A stretch of DNA of 64,000 nucleotides from Acidobacteriota bacterium (GCA_021792135.1 JAJYVF010000019.1:1-64000); one strand, 5' to 3'. Shown: positions 27,869 to 37,886, numbered from the stretch's first letter. A program made the numbers and translations. Notes: a model not told the origin generated them from the sequence alone.

Positions 27869-28888
27869 ATGTTACCCATGGATCGACGAGAGTTCGTGAA
27901 GGCGGCCGGCACGGCTGCGGGCGCAGTGGCTGCACAGATTTGGCTAAGCCCGATGGCGCAAGCCGAGAGTACGAACGAGAAGGATGGAATGATTTATCGC
28001 AGCCTGGGGCGCACGGGGGAGCGTGTCTCCGCGATCGGGCTGGGCGGATTCCACATCGGCAAGCCGTCGCTCTCCGAACAGGATGCCATTCAGCTGATGC
28101 GGCAGGCGATCGACCGCGGCATCACGTTCATGGACAACTGCTGGGACTATAACGACGGCGTCAGCGAAGTGCGCATGGGCAAGGCGCTGACTGGCGGCTA
28201 TCGGAACAAGGTGTTCCTGATGACGAAGATCGACGGCCGCACCAAAGCTGCGGCGCAACAGCAGATCGACCAGTCATTGCAGCGGCTGCAGACGGACCAT
28301 GTGGACCTGATGCAGTTTCATGAAGTGATCCGCCTGGAGGATCCGGACCGCATCTTTGCCGAGGATGGCGCCATGGATGCCATGCTCGCCTCGAAGAAGG
28401 CCGGAAAGCTGCGCTTCATCGGGTTTACGGGGCATAAGGATCCCTATGTGCACCTGCGGATGCTGGACGAGGCGCGCCAGCACAATTTTCATTTCGATAC
28501 AGTGCAGATGCCTCTGAACGTCATGGATGCGCACTTCCGCAGCTTCACCCACGAGGTGCTTCCCGTGCTGGTCCGCGAACAGATTGGCCCGCTGGGCATG
28601 AAATGCTTCGGTGATCATTTCATTCTCGACAGCCATACCGTGAAACCGATCGAGGCTCTGCACTATTGCCTGAACCTGCCGATTGCCGTGCAGATTACCG
28701 GAATCGACAACCAGCAGGTTCTGGATCAGGCATTCGAGGCGGCGCGAACCTTCAAACCGCTCTCGCAGGCTGAGGTGGCGCAGATCCTGGATCGCACGAA
28801 AGCGGCGGCAGCCAACGGCAAATACGAGCTCTACAAGACGACGGCGCACTTTGACGGAACGGCGCACAATCCGCAGGATCTGGGCTGA
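27869..28888 (+). CDS. Tat-exported aldo/keto reductase
   Basis: 339 aa. The ATG at 27869 lies 8 bases after AGGGG; a GTG two codons upstream is the alternative. The N-terminus reads M-D-R-R-E-F-V-K followed by an alanine-rich hydrophobic stretch, a Tat signal, so a cofactor-loaded periplasmic enzyme is likely. The aldo/keto reductase barrel follows: G-L-G-G-F-H, catalytic Asp and Tyr in M-D-N-C-W-D-Y, Lys in L-M-T-K-I-D and His in M-Q-F-H-E-V. Substrate unknown. Such Tat-exported AKRs are common in Acidobacteria and Planctomycetes next to sugar genes. A possible partner is not evident. Confidence 0.85.
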   Translation: MLPMDRREFVKAAGTAAGAVAAQIWLSPMAQAESTNEKDGMIYRSLGRTGERVSAIGLGGFHIGKPSLSEQDAIQLMRQAIDRGITFMDNCWDYNDGVSEVRMGKALTGGYRNKVFLMTKIDGRTKAAAQQQIDQSLQRLQTDHVDLMQFHEVIRLEDPDRIFAEDGAMDAMLASKKAGKLRFIGFTGHKDPYVHLRMLDEARQHNFHFDTVQMPLNVMDAHFRSFTHEVLPVLVREQIGPLGMKCFGDHFILDSHTVKPIEALHYCLNLPIAVQITGIDNQQVLDQAFEAARTFKPLSQAEVAQILDRTKAAAANGKYELYKTTAHFDGTAHNPQDLG

Positions 28889-28933
28889 AACGGCGGCAGA
28901 GCGGTTGGCGAAACAGGATTCGGAAGACACGGA

Positions 28934-29530
28934 ATGGATCGAAGTCGGTTCCTCGTGCGCTCGGCAATGGCCGGTCCAGTTCTTGCCTCCTCCGGCGCGA
29001 AAAGCTGGGGCACTTCACCTGGAGCTCGCATCGAGGTCTTCGTCAACGATCCGATGGCCGAGATATCGCCGAATCTCTACGGCCACTTCCCGGAACCTAT
29101 CGGCGGAGTGATCTATGACGGGTGTGGGTGGGCGAGAACTCGGCGATCCCCAATCGTTTTGGGATCCGGGCTGCGCTGTTCGACCGGCTGCGGGAGATTC
29201 ACGCTTCGCTGATTCGCTGGCCCGGAGGCTGCTTTGCCGACAGCTATGACTGGATGGATGGCGTTGGCCCGATCGCCGATCGGCCTGTCCGGACGAATTT
29301 CTGGGAAGTGGATCCCGACGCGGCGCGGCTGCACGAACAGGGGCCGCTGATCTTTGAGACCAACCGCTTCGGCACGAATGAGTTCATGCGCTTCTGCCAG
29401 TTGAGCGGTGCGCAGCCTGCGCGCGCTCAGCTTCGATCACTGGGTCGAGTACTGCCCCTCGTCCGCGGGCAGCACGGCGCTGGCAAAGATGCGGGCCAGC
29501 GCCGGGTCTGCTGAGCCGTTCCGTGTCCGC
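28934..29530 (+). pseudogene. GH51 alpha-L-arabinofuranosidase remnant, frameshifted and truncated
   Basis: Three consecutive reading frames together spell the N-terminal third of a GH51 enzyme. Frame one (from ATG 28934) gives a signal-like start then I-S-P-N-L-Y-G-H-F-P-E-P-I-G-G-V-I-Y-D-G. A shift near 29118-29125 continues as W-V-G-E-N-S-A-I-P-N, L-I-R-W-P-G-G-C-F-A-D and F-G-T-N-E-F-M-R-F-C. A second shift with a short deletion near 29405-29425 continues as F-D-H-W-V-E-Y-C and S-T-A-L-A-K-M-R. The sequence then ends before the catalytic N-E motif. Two shifts, an internal deletion and a missing catalytic half make it non-functional. It starts 45 bases after the AKR gene. Confidence 0.8.
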
Positions 29531-30248
29531 CTCCGATCTGCCCGCACGATGCATTGCTTTTCAGTCTTCGGGATGGGCCCAACAGAGTCGGAAGCCGCAA
29601 AAGCCGCTGTTCACCCGGAGCCGGAGAGCATCCGCCAGCATGAGGAGGATCGAGATACGGCGCCAGGAATCCCGCGCAGTTCAAAGCGCCTCTGGGGACC
29701 GAATCAGCGCAGCGCTGTCGAGGCGAAAGCCCTGGGGTTTGGAGAGGGGAATCTTCTCTGCTCCCGGTCCAGGACTTTGGACGGTTTCCGAGCCCCTCCA
29801 CACCGAACCGGGACAATGATCTCCCGATCCTGTCGACGCTTTCCGGGGGGCTTCGCTGAACGTGCACAGCAACCCGCCCCGGGGATCTGCAAATGGTCAT
29901 TGGTTTGCTTTGTTCCCAAATGTCAATGTCAATCATTCGCTCCGCGGCCTGCCGCCACGTGAACGGTTCGGAGGCGCGACTGCAGTTCGCTGGAGGAATT
30001 ATGATTGTGCGACTTTATGCAAATCAACTGTCTCGCACGAGTGCGACGCTCCTCAAGGGCGTCACTCGCGCAGCGCATGAGCCGGATTTCGCCGGAATGA
30101 CCGGGCGTCTGGAGGACGCAGAAGAGCAGGCCACCTGCATGCTGACCATGACATTCCACGAAGCAGCCACGGGTAGCTGCATACCCATGGGCCGATCTGC
30201 CCCACGCTGCATGCGGCGATTCAGCGTCCGCATCGAACGGCCACCCCT
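29531..30248. other. 718-base stretch without recognisable gene
   Basis: Lies between the GH51 remnant and glgX. Several short frames are open on both strands, but none has a ribosome site with a family-like sequence. It probably contains further decayed DNA from the GH51 gene plus the glgX upstream region. No promoter hexamers stood out. Confidence 0.4.
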
Positions 30249-32435
30249 ATGACAGAGCAATCGCAGGCAATACCGCAAATGATGCCCCCCACATCTGCCG
30301 AGCGACTGACATCCTTAGCTGAACTCGATCGGCTTCTGAGTCTGTGTGAGGTGCAGTCGACCCGCTCTGGTGCGGCGCTTCCGCTGGGCGCCCATGTGCG
30401 GGGAACGGGCGTCAATTTTGCCATTTTCAGCAGAAACGCTACCGGCGTCCGCCTGGATCTGTTCGAGAGCGCGGAAGATGACATGCCGGTGCGAAGCTTC
30501 ATTCTGAATCCGACACGAAATAAGACCGGTGACATCTGGCATATCTGGCTCGAAGGTATTCAGCCTGGCCAGTTCTATGGCTTCCATATCGCCGGTCCAT
30601 ATTCACCGGGCGAGGGACATCGGTTCAATCCAGACAAGTTATTGGTCGATCCGTACGCGACTGCCATTGCCCTCCCCGCGCACAGCGATTTCCCTTCTCT
30701 GCTCGGCTATGATCCCGATTCTCCGCGGAAAGACCTCTCGATCTCATCCAGGAGCGATGCAGGGTCGGCACCCAAAGGCCTCATTACTCACGCAGACTTC
30801 AACTGGCAGGGAGACCAGCCTCTTTGTCATTCCTGGGCATCGACGGTGATTTATGAGTTGCACGTGCGTGGTTATACGATCCATCCGAGCGCGGCGGTTG
30901 TGCATCCCGGAACCTACAGCGGATTAGTCGAAAAGATTGCCTATCTGAAGGATCTCGGCGTCAGCGCGGTGGAGCTCATGCCGGTTCAGGAGTTCAGCGA
31001 GGGCTACCTTCAGCGTTACAGCCCAGAGACGGGCGCACGACTGACGAACTACTGGGGTTACGACCCAATCGGCTTCTTTGCCCCAAAGGCCTCGTATGCG
31101 AGCGTGTCGACACAGGGAGCTCAGGTCCTTGAATTCAGAGAAATGGTGCGAGCCTTCCATGCCACGGACATCGAGGTGATCCTCGATATGGTCTTCAACC
31201 ATAGTGCCGAGGGAGACCAGCTGGGTCCCACTCTCAGCTTCCGCGGAATCGACAATTCGATTTATTACTGGCTTCAGGAGGACCGCCGACATTACCGGGA
31301 CTTTACAGGAACCGGACAGACAATTAACGCCAGCCACCCTGTCGTACGCGACATGATTCTGGATGCGCTGCGCTACTGGGTGATGCAAATGCATATCGAT
31401 GGCTTTCGATTCGATCTGGCCTCCGTGCTTGGCCGCGATCGAAGCGGACATGTTCTGGCAGACGCTCCATTACTCGAGCGCATCGCTGAAGACCCCATTT
31501 TGCGCGACACCAAACTCATTGCGGAAGCATGGGACGCCGCCGGCGCCTACCAGGTGGGATCCTTTGCAGACCGGCGCTGGGCGGAATGGAACGGATACTA
31601 CCGCGACGATGTCCGCCGGTTCTGGCGCGGCGACGAGGGCATGGTACCACGACTGGCGAGCCGCCTGTGCGGAAGCACAGATGTCTACGGCGGTTCAGGA
31701 AAGGGACCGGAGTGCAGCATCAATTTCGTGACCTGTCATGACGGGTTCACCATGAACGATCTCGTCTCCTACTCGCAGAAGCACAACGAGGCCAATGGCG
31801 AGCAGAATCGCGATGGCGCCGGCGAAAACTACAGTTCCAACTACGGGGCAGAGGGCGAAACCCCTTCCCCTGAAGTGGAAGCAGTACGCAGCCGACAGCT
31901 GCGAAATTTCTTCCTGACCCTGGCAGTTTCGCGCGGCGTGCCGATGCTCCTGGGTGGCGATGAATTCCGTCGCACCCAGCACGGCAACAATAACGCCTAC
32001 TGCCAGGACAACGAAACAAGCTGGATCGACTGGTCACTTCTCCAGCGCAATCGGAGCCTCCAGCGCTTTGTTCGGGATATGCTGCACCTGCGACGATCTC
32101 ATCCTGTACTACGCCGCGGGGTTGTCTATACCGCCAGAGATCTTGGCTGGTTTAGTCCCGCCGGGGGTCCGCCGGACTGGGCAGATACCCGTCAGAAGTG
32201 CCTTGGCTGGCTCGTTCGCGGCCAGGGTGGTCCGGACCTGTTCTTCATGTTCAACGCGGCCGATCGTCCTGTAGCCTTTGCTCTTCCTCCCCTTCCATGG
32301 CCCGGGGGCTGGCTCCTGCTTGTGGACACCGCCAGGAGCGATCAGGTACTCAGCACGCTGGGGGAACCGCCTATCTGGCGACAGCCACGATACATCGTTG
32401 AATCGCGCTCCAGCGTGATGCTGATAGCCCGATAA
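30249..32435 (+). CDS. glgX: Glycogen debranching enzyme GlgX
   Basis: 728 aa, normal for GlgX/isoamylase. An N-terminal CBM48-type domain (about 40-150, L-G-A-H-V-R-G-T-G-V-N-F-A-I-F) precedes a GH13 barrel. The conserved regions are V-I-L-D-M-V-F-N-H (about 310-318), nucleophile D389 in G-F-R-F-D, acid/base E426 in L-I-A-E-A-W-D, and V-T-C-H-D-G-F. It hydrolyses alpha-1,6 branches of phosphorylase-limit glycogen in the cytoplasm. No ribosome site is obvious before the ATG at 30249. It ends three bases from the end of glgP on the other strand, so the pair that breaks glycogen down together is convergent rather than co-transcribed. Confidence 0.93.
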   Translation: MTEQSQAIPQMMPPTSAERLTSLAELDRLLSLCEVQSTRSGAALPLGAHVRGTGVNFAIFSRNATGVRLDLFESAEDDMPVRSFILNPTRNKTGDIWHIWLEGIQPGQFYGFHIAGPYSPGEGHRFNPDKLLVDPYATAIALPAHSDFPSLLGYDPDSPRKDLSISSRSDAGSAPKGLITHADFNWQGDQPLCHSWASTVIYELHVRGYTIHPSAAVVHPGTYSGLVEKIAYLKDLGVSAVELMPVQEFSEGYLQRYSPETGARLTNYWGYDPIGFFAPKASYASVSTQGAQVLEFREMVRAFHATDIEVILDMVFNHSAEGDQLGPTLSFRGIDNSIYYWLQEDRRHYRDFTGTGQTINASHPVVRDMILDALRYWVMQMHIDGFRFDLASVLGRDRSGHVLADAPLLERIAEDPILRDTKLIAEAWDAAGAYQVGSFADRRWAEWNGYYRDDVRRFWRGDEGMVPRLASRLCGSTDVYGGSGKGPECSINFVTCHDGFTMNDLVSYSQKHNEANGEQNRDGAGENYSSNYGAEGETPSPEVEAVRSRQLRNFFLTLAVSRGVPMLLGGDEFRRTQHGNNNAYCQDNETSWIDWSLLQRNRSLQRFVRDMLHLRRSHPVLRRGVVYTARDLGWFSPAGGPPDWADTRQKCLGWLVRGQGGPDLFFMFNAADRPVAFALPPLPWPGGWLLLVDTARSDQVLSTLGEPPIWRQPRYIVESRSSVMLIAR

Positions 32436-32438
32436 AGC

Positions 32439-34883
32439 TCAGCAAGGCTGGATTTCCCAGATATCCCGGGCATATTCGCGAATGGTCCGATCGCTTGAAA
32501 AGCTGCCGATGCGCGCAATATTGCGGATCGACATGCCAGACCAGCACTCCCGATCGCAGAAAGCATGCGAGGCGCGCTGGTGCGCATCCAGATAGCCGGG
32601 CAGGTCTGCAAGATGGATATGTTCATCGGCGCTATCCAGAAGAAGGTCGGGAACCCACGAAAACAGCCCGGGCTCATCACGGGAGAACAAGTCAGAGCGG
32701 AATGCATCGACAACCCGCCGCAGACGGCTATCCTGCTCGCAGAGAGCGGGTGGCCGATAAGACTGCTTCTCGCGCATCACCTGTAACTCCGCCGATCGCA
32801 GCCCAAACAGGAACACATTCTCCTCGCCAACTGCGTTGCTGATATCGATATTTGTGCCATCGCGCGTACCGATCATAACGGCGCCATTGAGCGCCAGCTT
32901 CATATTGCCGGTGCCGGATGCCTCTGTGCCGGCCGTCGAGATCTGTTCGCTGATATCGGCGGCACGAATGATCTTTTCCGCCAGTGTGACGCGATAATCG
33001 GGGAGGAAGAGAACTCTCATCCACGGCTCTGAACGCGGGTCGCTGTTAACTACCCTCGCCACCTCGTGAATCAGCTTGATAATCTGCTTCGCCAGCCGAT
33101 ACCCCGGGGCGGCCTTGCCTGCGAAGATATAGGTGCATGGCACAGGCGGGGTTTTTCCGTCTTCTGTGACCACAATATACTCGTAGGTGATCTTTAGCAC
33201 ATTCAGCAGTTGCCGTTTGTAAGCATGAATGCGCTTAATCTGAACGTCGACGATCGAATGCGGATCGAGGCTCATCCGCAGTTCGTCGCGCACAAATTGG
33301 CAGAGCGCAACCTTGTTGGATTGCCTCACTCTGCGGAATGCCTCCAGAAAACCGCTATCCTTTTCATGGGCTTCCAGGGAACGGAGTTGATCAAGATCGA
33401 CGATCCAGCGATCACCGATCGTGGCATTGATGAGATCGCTCAGTAACGGATTTGCATGAAGAAGCCACCGGCGCGGACTAATGCCGTTGGTTTTGTTATT
33501 GAACCTGGCCGGGAACTGGCTGCAAAAGTCTGCGAGCAGCGAGTTCTGCAGAAGACTGGTGTGAATAGGCGATACTCCATTAACGGAGTGGCTACCGATC
33601 ACTGCCAGATTGACCATGCGCACCTGTTGCGGTTCGCGCTTGTCGATGGGAGAGATGCGATCCAGCAGAGCGGGCTCGGGAGCAGCAGCAATCCGCTGCT
33701 GAACGCGGCGGTCGATTTCCGCGATGATCTGAAGGTGGCGTGGCACCATGCGGGAGAGAAGCGACACCGGCCACTTCTCGAGCGCCTCCGGAGAGAGTGT
33801 GTGGTTGGTATAGCCAAAGCACTTCTGGCTGACCTTCCATGCTTCCTCCCAGGGAAGATTCCTCTCGTCGACCAAAACCCGCATCAGCTCGGCGATCGCT
33901 AATGCCGGATGCGTATCGTTCAGCTGGATGGCAATTCGCAACGGGAGGTCGCGCAGATCCTGGTGGCTCTTTTCGAAGCGACGGAGAACATCACGAATCG
34001 AACAGGCCGCGAGAAAATATTCCTGGGCGAGGCGCAGCTCCTGGTTGACAATTACGGAGTCAGAAGGGTAGAGCACCTTCGAAATCATCTCCGACTGGAT
34101 CTTTTGCTCGACCGCCCGAATGTAATCGCCGTCATTGAAGATTTGCATATCGAAGTCGCGGGACGAGCGAGCGGAGTAGAGGCGCAGGAAGTGGACGGCA
34201 TGCCCTCCATATCCCGGGATCAGCATGTCGTACGGAAAACCAATAAGCGCGCGCCAGCCCATCCACATGGGGTTATAGATACCGTGACGATCCGTGGCAT
34301 CTTCAATGTGACCATAGATCGGCACAATGCAAATCTCGTCGGGGCGAGGGATCTGCCATGGGCTGCCGTGAGCAAGCCAGTTGTCCGGCAGTTCACGCTG
34401 GTAACCGTTTGCGATCTCCTGACGGAACAGACCGTACTCGTAATTGATCCCGTAGCCGTAACCCGGCATTCCGAGCGTAGCGAGGGAGTCGAGAAAGCAG
34501 GCCGCAAGGCGGCCGAGCCCTCCATTACCAAGCGCCGCATCGGGCTCATTCTCTTCCAGCCTTCCCAGATCCGACCCAAGACCCGTTAGCGCCTGTTGAC
34601 ACCGCTCGTACAGACCAAGGTTCCTGAGATTCGCGCCAAGGGAACGACCAATGAGGTACTCGATGGAGAGGTAATAGAGGCGTTTCGGATCCCGAAGATG
34701 ATATCGTCGCTCCGTCTCGACAGCCCGCTCGATCATGAAGTCGCGAACGGCAAGAGCCACAGCATTGAACTGGCCCCGCGACGAAAGTTCCCACCAGGGC
34801 GTGCCCAGGGAGGACTGGGCGTGACGCGTGATCGCCTCCTGCAGTGCCGCGACCGGTTCTCTCTCGAAGCCCTCTGCTGCCAT
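32439..34883 (-). CDS. glgP: Glycogen/alpha-glucan phosphorylase
   Basis: 814 aa, standard length. Full GT35 phosphorylase: N-terminal Y-Y-L-S-I-E-Y-L-I-G-R-S-L, D-A-A-L-G-N-G-G-L-G-R-L-A-A-C-F near 115-130, and the pyridoxal-phosphate lysine K662 in E-A-S-G-T-G-N-M-K-L-A-L-N-G. It releases glucose-1-phosphate from glycogen in the cytoplasm. The start codon lies 14 bases after the STAS-protein stop on the same strand, which itself overlaps a PP2C/kinase gene. Phosphorylase therefore appears to be the output gene of an operon headed by a partner-switching regulator. It carries no extra regulatory domain. Confidence 0.95.
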   Translation of the reverse strand: MAAEGFEREPVAALQEAITRHAQSSLGTPWWELSSRGQFNAVALAVRDFMIERAVETERRYHLRDPKRLYYLSIEYLIGRSLGANLRNLGLYERCQQALTGLGSDLGRLEENEPDAALGNGGLGRLAACFLDSLATLGMPGYGYGINYEYGLFRQEIANGYQRELPDNWLAHGSPWQIPRPDEICIVPIYGHIEDATDRHGIYNPMWMGWRALIGFPYDMLIPGYGGHAVHFLRLYSARSSRDFDMQIFNDGDYIRAVEQKIQSEMISKVLYPSDSVIVNQELRLAQEYFLAACSIRDVLRRFEKSHQDLRDLPLRIAIQLNDTHPALAIAELMRVLVDERNLPWEEAWKVSQKCFGYTNHTLSPEALEKWPVSLLSRMVPRHLQIIAEIDRRVQQRIAAAPEPALLDRISPIDKREPQQVRMVNLAVIGSHSVNGVSPIHTSLLQNSLLADFCSQFPARFNNKTNGISPRRWLLHANPLLSDLINATIGDRWIVDLDQLRSLEAHEKDSGFLEAFRRVRQSNKVALCQFVRDELRMSLDPHSIVDVQIKRIHAYKRQLLNVLKITYEYIVVTEDGKTPPVPCTYIFAGKAAPGYRLAKQIIKLIHEVARVVNSDPRSEPWMRVLFLPDYRVTLAEKIIRAADISEQISTAGTEASGTGNMKLALNGAVMIGTRDGTNIDISNAVGEENVFLFGLRSAELQVMREKQSYRPPALCEQDSRLRRVVDAFRSDLFSRDEPGLFSWVPDLLLDSADEHIHLADLPGYLDAHQRASHAFCDRECWSGMSIRNIARIGSFSSDRTIREYARDIWEIQPC

Positions 34884-34897
34884 AGCCGACCTCCTGT

Positions 34898-35239
34898 TCA
34901 GCGGGGACTGAACGCACGGACAGCCTCCGCGCGATTTTCAAATATGTCGAAAATCCGGTGCATGCGGACAAGTTCGAATGCGGAACGCACCTGTTTCGTC
35001 AGACCGCAGAGTTTCAGATCGCCGCCTCTTTCGCTCATTTGCCGGAGCCATGACAGAATTGCTCCCAGGCCGGAGCTGTCGATGAACTCGAGCCGGCTCA
35101 GATCGATAACGACTGATGAGGACGATTCCAGGACAGGTGCCATGAGACGCTTCAGTTCGCCGGCGTTTCCCGCATCCAGTTCCTTAACAGGGATGAGAGC
35201 AATGGTCACCCCGTCTTTCTTCTCAGTCTCGATTTCCAT
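34898..35239 (-). CDS. STAS-domain anti-sigma factor antagonist
   Basis: 113 aa, a single STAS domain. The phosphorylation site of SpoIIAA/RsbV-type proteins is present as F-I-D-S-S-G-L-G (Ser near residue 56). The start lies 17 bases inside the end of the PP2C/kinase gene, so the two are translationally coupled. Established biology of the family: the unphosphorylated form binds an anti-sigma kinase and frees its target, a kinase phosphorylates it, and a PP2C phosphatase reactivates it. Here phosphatase and kinase-like domains are in the neighbouring protein. No sigma factor is encoded nearby, so the final target is open. Confidence 0.9.
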   Translation of the reverse strand: MEIETEKKDGVTIALIPVKELDAGNAGELKRLMAPVLESSSSVVIDLSRLEFIDSSGLGAILSWLRQMSERGGDLKLCGLTKQVRSAFELVRMHRIFDIFENRAEAVRAFSPR

Positions 35240-37886
35240 TGGACCTCGCTTTCCTTACCGGGGCACGGTTAGCACGCTTGATGAGAGTGACAACATTTCT
35301 ACCGAGATCATCCCGGTAGTAGTGGACCTCGTCGGCGGACTGAGTGAGCATATACAGTCCGAAGCCTGACTCGCGCGGATGATCGAACTGCGGCGGGCAC
35401 GGACGAGGAGGAGAAAAAAACTCGCCCAGATGAAAAAGGCTCACGGCCACTCGTCCGGGGTAGGCTTCCGCTTCGATCGCGATCGTCTGGTCATTGCGAC
35501 CATGATAGGCGTGTTTGATGATGTTACTGGCCACCTCATTGGCAGCGAGTTCTAGGTCGCCGATGCGTTTCGAATCGAACATCTGATTCGGAAGGCGACC
35601 GCAGAACGAGCGGACGAAGTCGCGCACACTGTGCAACTGGTGCAGGCTGCTGCTGAGGGTGATTGTCTCGCGAGCTATGGGAGGGCCTACTTCCTCCACG
35701 CGAACGGCTACGATGGTGAGGTCGTCGCCAACGCGCTCGCAGCCGCAAAAATCAGTAACGGCCTTTCGGACGATTTCGATAAGTTCCTGGGGCTGTAGGT
35801 CACAATGTTTGCAGACTTCGCTGACAAGCCTGTCGGCACCAAAGAGCTCTCCCTGGGGATTGCGCGCCTCAGTGATTCCATCGGAGAAGAGGATGAGGAC
35901 ATCTCCGGCTTCCACGGGTACGGAAAGCTGCTCGTATATTTCGTCCTTCCGAACCCCGAGGGGCAGGTTATCGCCATGTACGAGATCGGCATGGGTGGTT
36001 CCGCCGTGAAGGTGAATGACGCCGGTGTGTCCACAGTCAACGAGATCGACATGGCCTTTGCAGGGATCGATACGCGCATAACAGAGAGTTACGAAGCTCT
36101 CCAGTTCGATCAGCTGATGCACGATCCCCGCGTGCGTTCGCATAACAATATCGCGCGGTTCCGGCAGTCCCCCGGCTCCGGATGGGGCGGTGACATGACT
36201 GAGGGTCCTGAGAAAGTGCGATTTGGTTGCGGCGCCGAGCAGCGCGGCCGGAACACCTTTGCCCATCACATCCCCAACAATGATGTCGAGTAATCCCCGG
36301 CGTGGTTCGATGAAGGCGAAAAAGTCGCCGTCGATGCTTTCCGTCGGCAGGGTGAGAGCGGCGACTCGCAGTGCTGGGAGATGCGTCGGCGGCTCATCGA
36401 GGAGGAGACTCCGCTGAATCCTGTAACCGATGATGCCTTCGCGTTCACGCGCTTGCTGCAATTCGGCGGTTCGCGCGATAACACGCTGTTCAAGCTCGGC
36501 ATTGAGAGCACGCAGGGCATTCTCCGCGGTGATCTGTCGTTCTCTGGTGCGGAGCACGGAAATTCCAAAGCCGAGGTCGCTGGCGAGTTCGGTAAGGAGT
36601 TCAATCTCTTCGGAACGGAATGCATCTCTCTCCGCTGCGTAGATCATCAGGGCACCAAACACCTGGGAATCGACAAGCAAAGGGATGGCGAGGCTGGAGC
36701 GATAATGATAGCGCTGAGCTTCCTCGCGCCACGGCATCATATTGGGATCGGCCGCTATGTCCTGCACCGCAACCGTCTGTCTCGTACGAATGCATGTGCC
36801 GGTCGGCCCACGGCCTTCTTCGGTATCGGACCAGGTGATTCGAATCGTATCCAGATACCCGTGTTGCCACCCGGACTGGGCCAGGACGGTGACGGTTTTC
36901 TCCGGGTCATGCTCTGCGCGTCCAACCCAGCAAAGCGCATAGCCAGCGTCTCTTACGATGATCTCGCAGATCACCTGCAGGAGAGGGGTTTCGTCAACAG
37001 CGCGGATGAGCGCCTCATTGCACTTCGAAAGGGCGCTGCGGGCGCGATAGATCTGGTGCAGCTGAAGTTCAGCAACCCTGCGGCGCGTAATGTCCTGGAT
37101 CGTGCCCACGACCTGAATCGGCTTGCCACTCGCAGGGGACTCGACCTGAGCGATCTCGCGGACCCACCGCACCTCGTCGCCGATCAAAATGCGGTGTTCG
37201 ATATCGTACGGCTCTCCCCGGCAGCCCTCCTTCCGGGTTTCCTCTACCCAGCCACGGTCCTCGGGATGGACAGAGTCGCGAAATCTGTCCCAGCTCAGAG
37301 CTTCCCCGGCAGAAAGACCGAGAAGCTGCGCCACCTGCTCGGAGCCCTGCAGTCGGTAACTCGGCAGTTCCAGTGTCCAGTTGCCCAGATGGGCTACCGC
37401 CTGCGCCCGGCGCAGGCTTGCCTCGCTTTCCCGCAGGGCGATTTCTCCTTTCTCGATCTCGGTAATCGCGCACCGAGTCTCCAGCAGAGCTTTTGTCGTC
37501 TTCCGGTTGGCCTTCCTGAGTCGCGCGTGAAAGAGGCTGAAGAGAATGCCCATAATGGCGAACACCGCCGCCGGAATCACATACCGCGCTTCCTTGATGA
37601 ACGTATGCACGGGCGGAATGAAAAACCACCATTCAATCAAAACGCAAATGCCGGTGGCAGCGAGCCCCGACCTCAGGCCTCCAATCCAGGAGCTGAAGAA
37701 GACGGCGGGATAAGCAAGGAACCACGAGAATGGATGAACAAGAGGCCAGAGTACATGCTGCAGAACAGCCGCCCCGACGGGGATCAGGATGGAGGTGAGG
37801 GAGCGCAGGAGTCGTGCGGGCCTCGCCGGAGACCCCGTCTCCGGCACCGGCGGCGCAGTCCCCCGGCTAATTCCGTTTCCGGCCAT
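35223..37886 (-). CDS. Membrane sensor: DUF4118-like, PAS, GAF, SpoIIE PP2C phosphatase, RsbW-like kinase
   Basis: 887 aa from an ATG at 37886 with a GAGG ribosome site 9 bases upstream. A TTG nine codons earlier is the alternative. Order of parts: a short cytoplasmic leader, about four membrane helices with a DUF4118-like look (about 30-120), a coiled-coil linker, a PAS fold with H-P-E-D-R (about 150-270), a GAF domain with P-T-G-T-C-I-R-T (about 285-450), a second coiled coil, and a SpoIIE/RsbU PP2C phosphatase (about 490-705; D-G-D-F-F, D-V-M-G-K-G-V-P-A-A-L, F-S-D-G-I-T-E-A). Last is an RsbW/HATPase domain (about 735-870; E-L-A-A-N-E-V-A-S-N-I-I-K-H-A-Y and G-F-G-L-Y). Phosphatase and anti-sigma-type kinase on one chain can switch the STAS protein both ways. 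Confidence 0.9.
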   Translation of the reverse strand: MAGNGISRGTAPPVPETGSPARPARLLRSLTSILIPVGAAVLQHVLWPLVHPFSWFLAYPAVFFSSWIGGLRSGLAATGICVLIEWWFFIPPVHTFIKEARYVIPAAVFAIMGILFSLFHARLRKANRKTTKALLETRCAITEIEKGEIALRESEASLRRAQAVAHLGNWTLELPSYRLQGSEQVAQLLGLSAGEALSWDRFRDSVHPEDRGWVEETRKEGCRGEPYDIEHRILIGDEVRWVREIAQVESPASGKPIQVVGTIQDITRRRVAELQLHQIYRARSALSKCNEALIRAVDETPLLQVICEIIVRDAGYALCWVGRAEHDPEKTVTVLAQSGWQHGYLDTIRITWSDTEEGRGPTGTCIRTRQTVAVQDIAADPNMMPWREEAQRYHYRSSLAIPLLVDSQVFGALMIYAAERDAFRSEEIELLTELASDLGFGISVLRTRERQITAENALRALNAELEQRVIARTAELQQAREREGIIGYRIQRSLLLDEPPTHLPALRVAALTLPTESIDGDFFAFIEPRRGLLDIIVGDVMGKGVPAALLGAATKSHFLRTLSHVTAPSGAGGLPEPRDIVMRTHAGIVHQLIELESFVTLCYARIDPCKGHVDLVDCGHTGVIHLHGGTTHADLVHGDNLPLGVRKDEIYEQLSVPVEAGDVLILFSDGITEARNPQGELFGADRLVSEVCKHCDLQPQELIEIVRKAVTDFCGCERVGDDLTIVAVRVEEVGPPIARETITLSSSLHQLHSVRDFVRSFCGRLPNQMFDSKRIGDLELAANEVASNIIKHAYHGRNDQTIAIEAEAYPGRVAVSLFHLGEFFSPPRPCPPQFDHPRESGFGLYMLTQSADEVHYYRDDLGRNVVTLIKRANRAPVRKARSNGNRD

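Noticed and set aside
29427-29936. Minus-strand frame over the GH51 remnant
   Set aside because: It runs antisense to recognisable GH51 text and shows only Pro/Arg/Ser-rich shadow composition.
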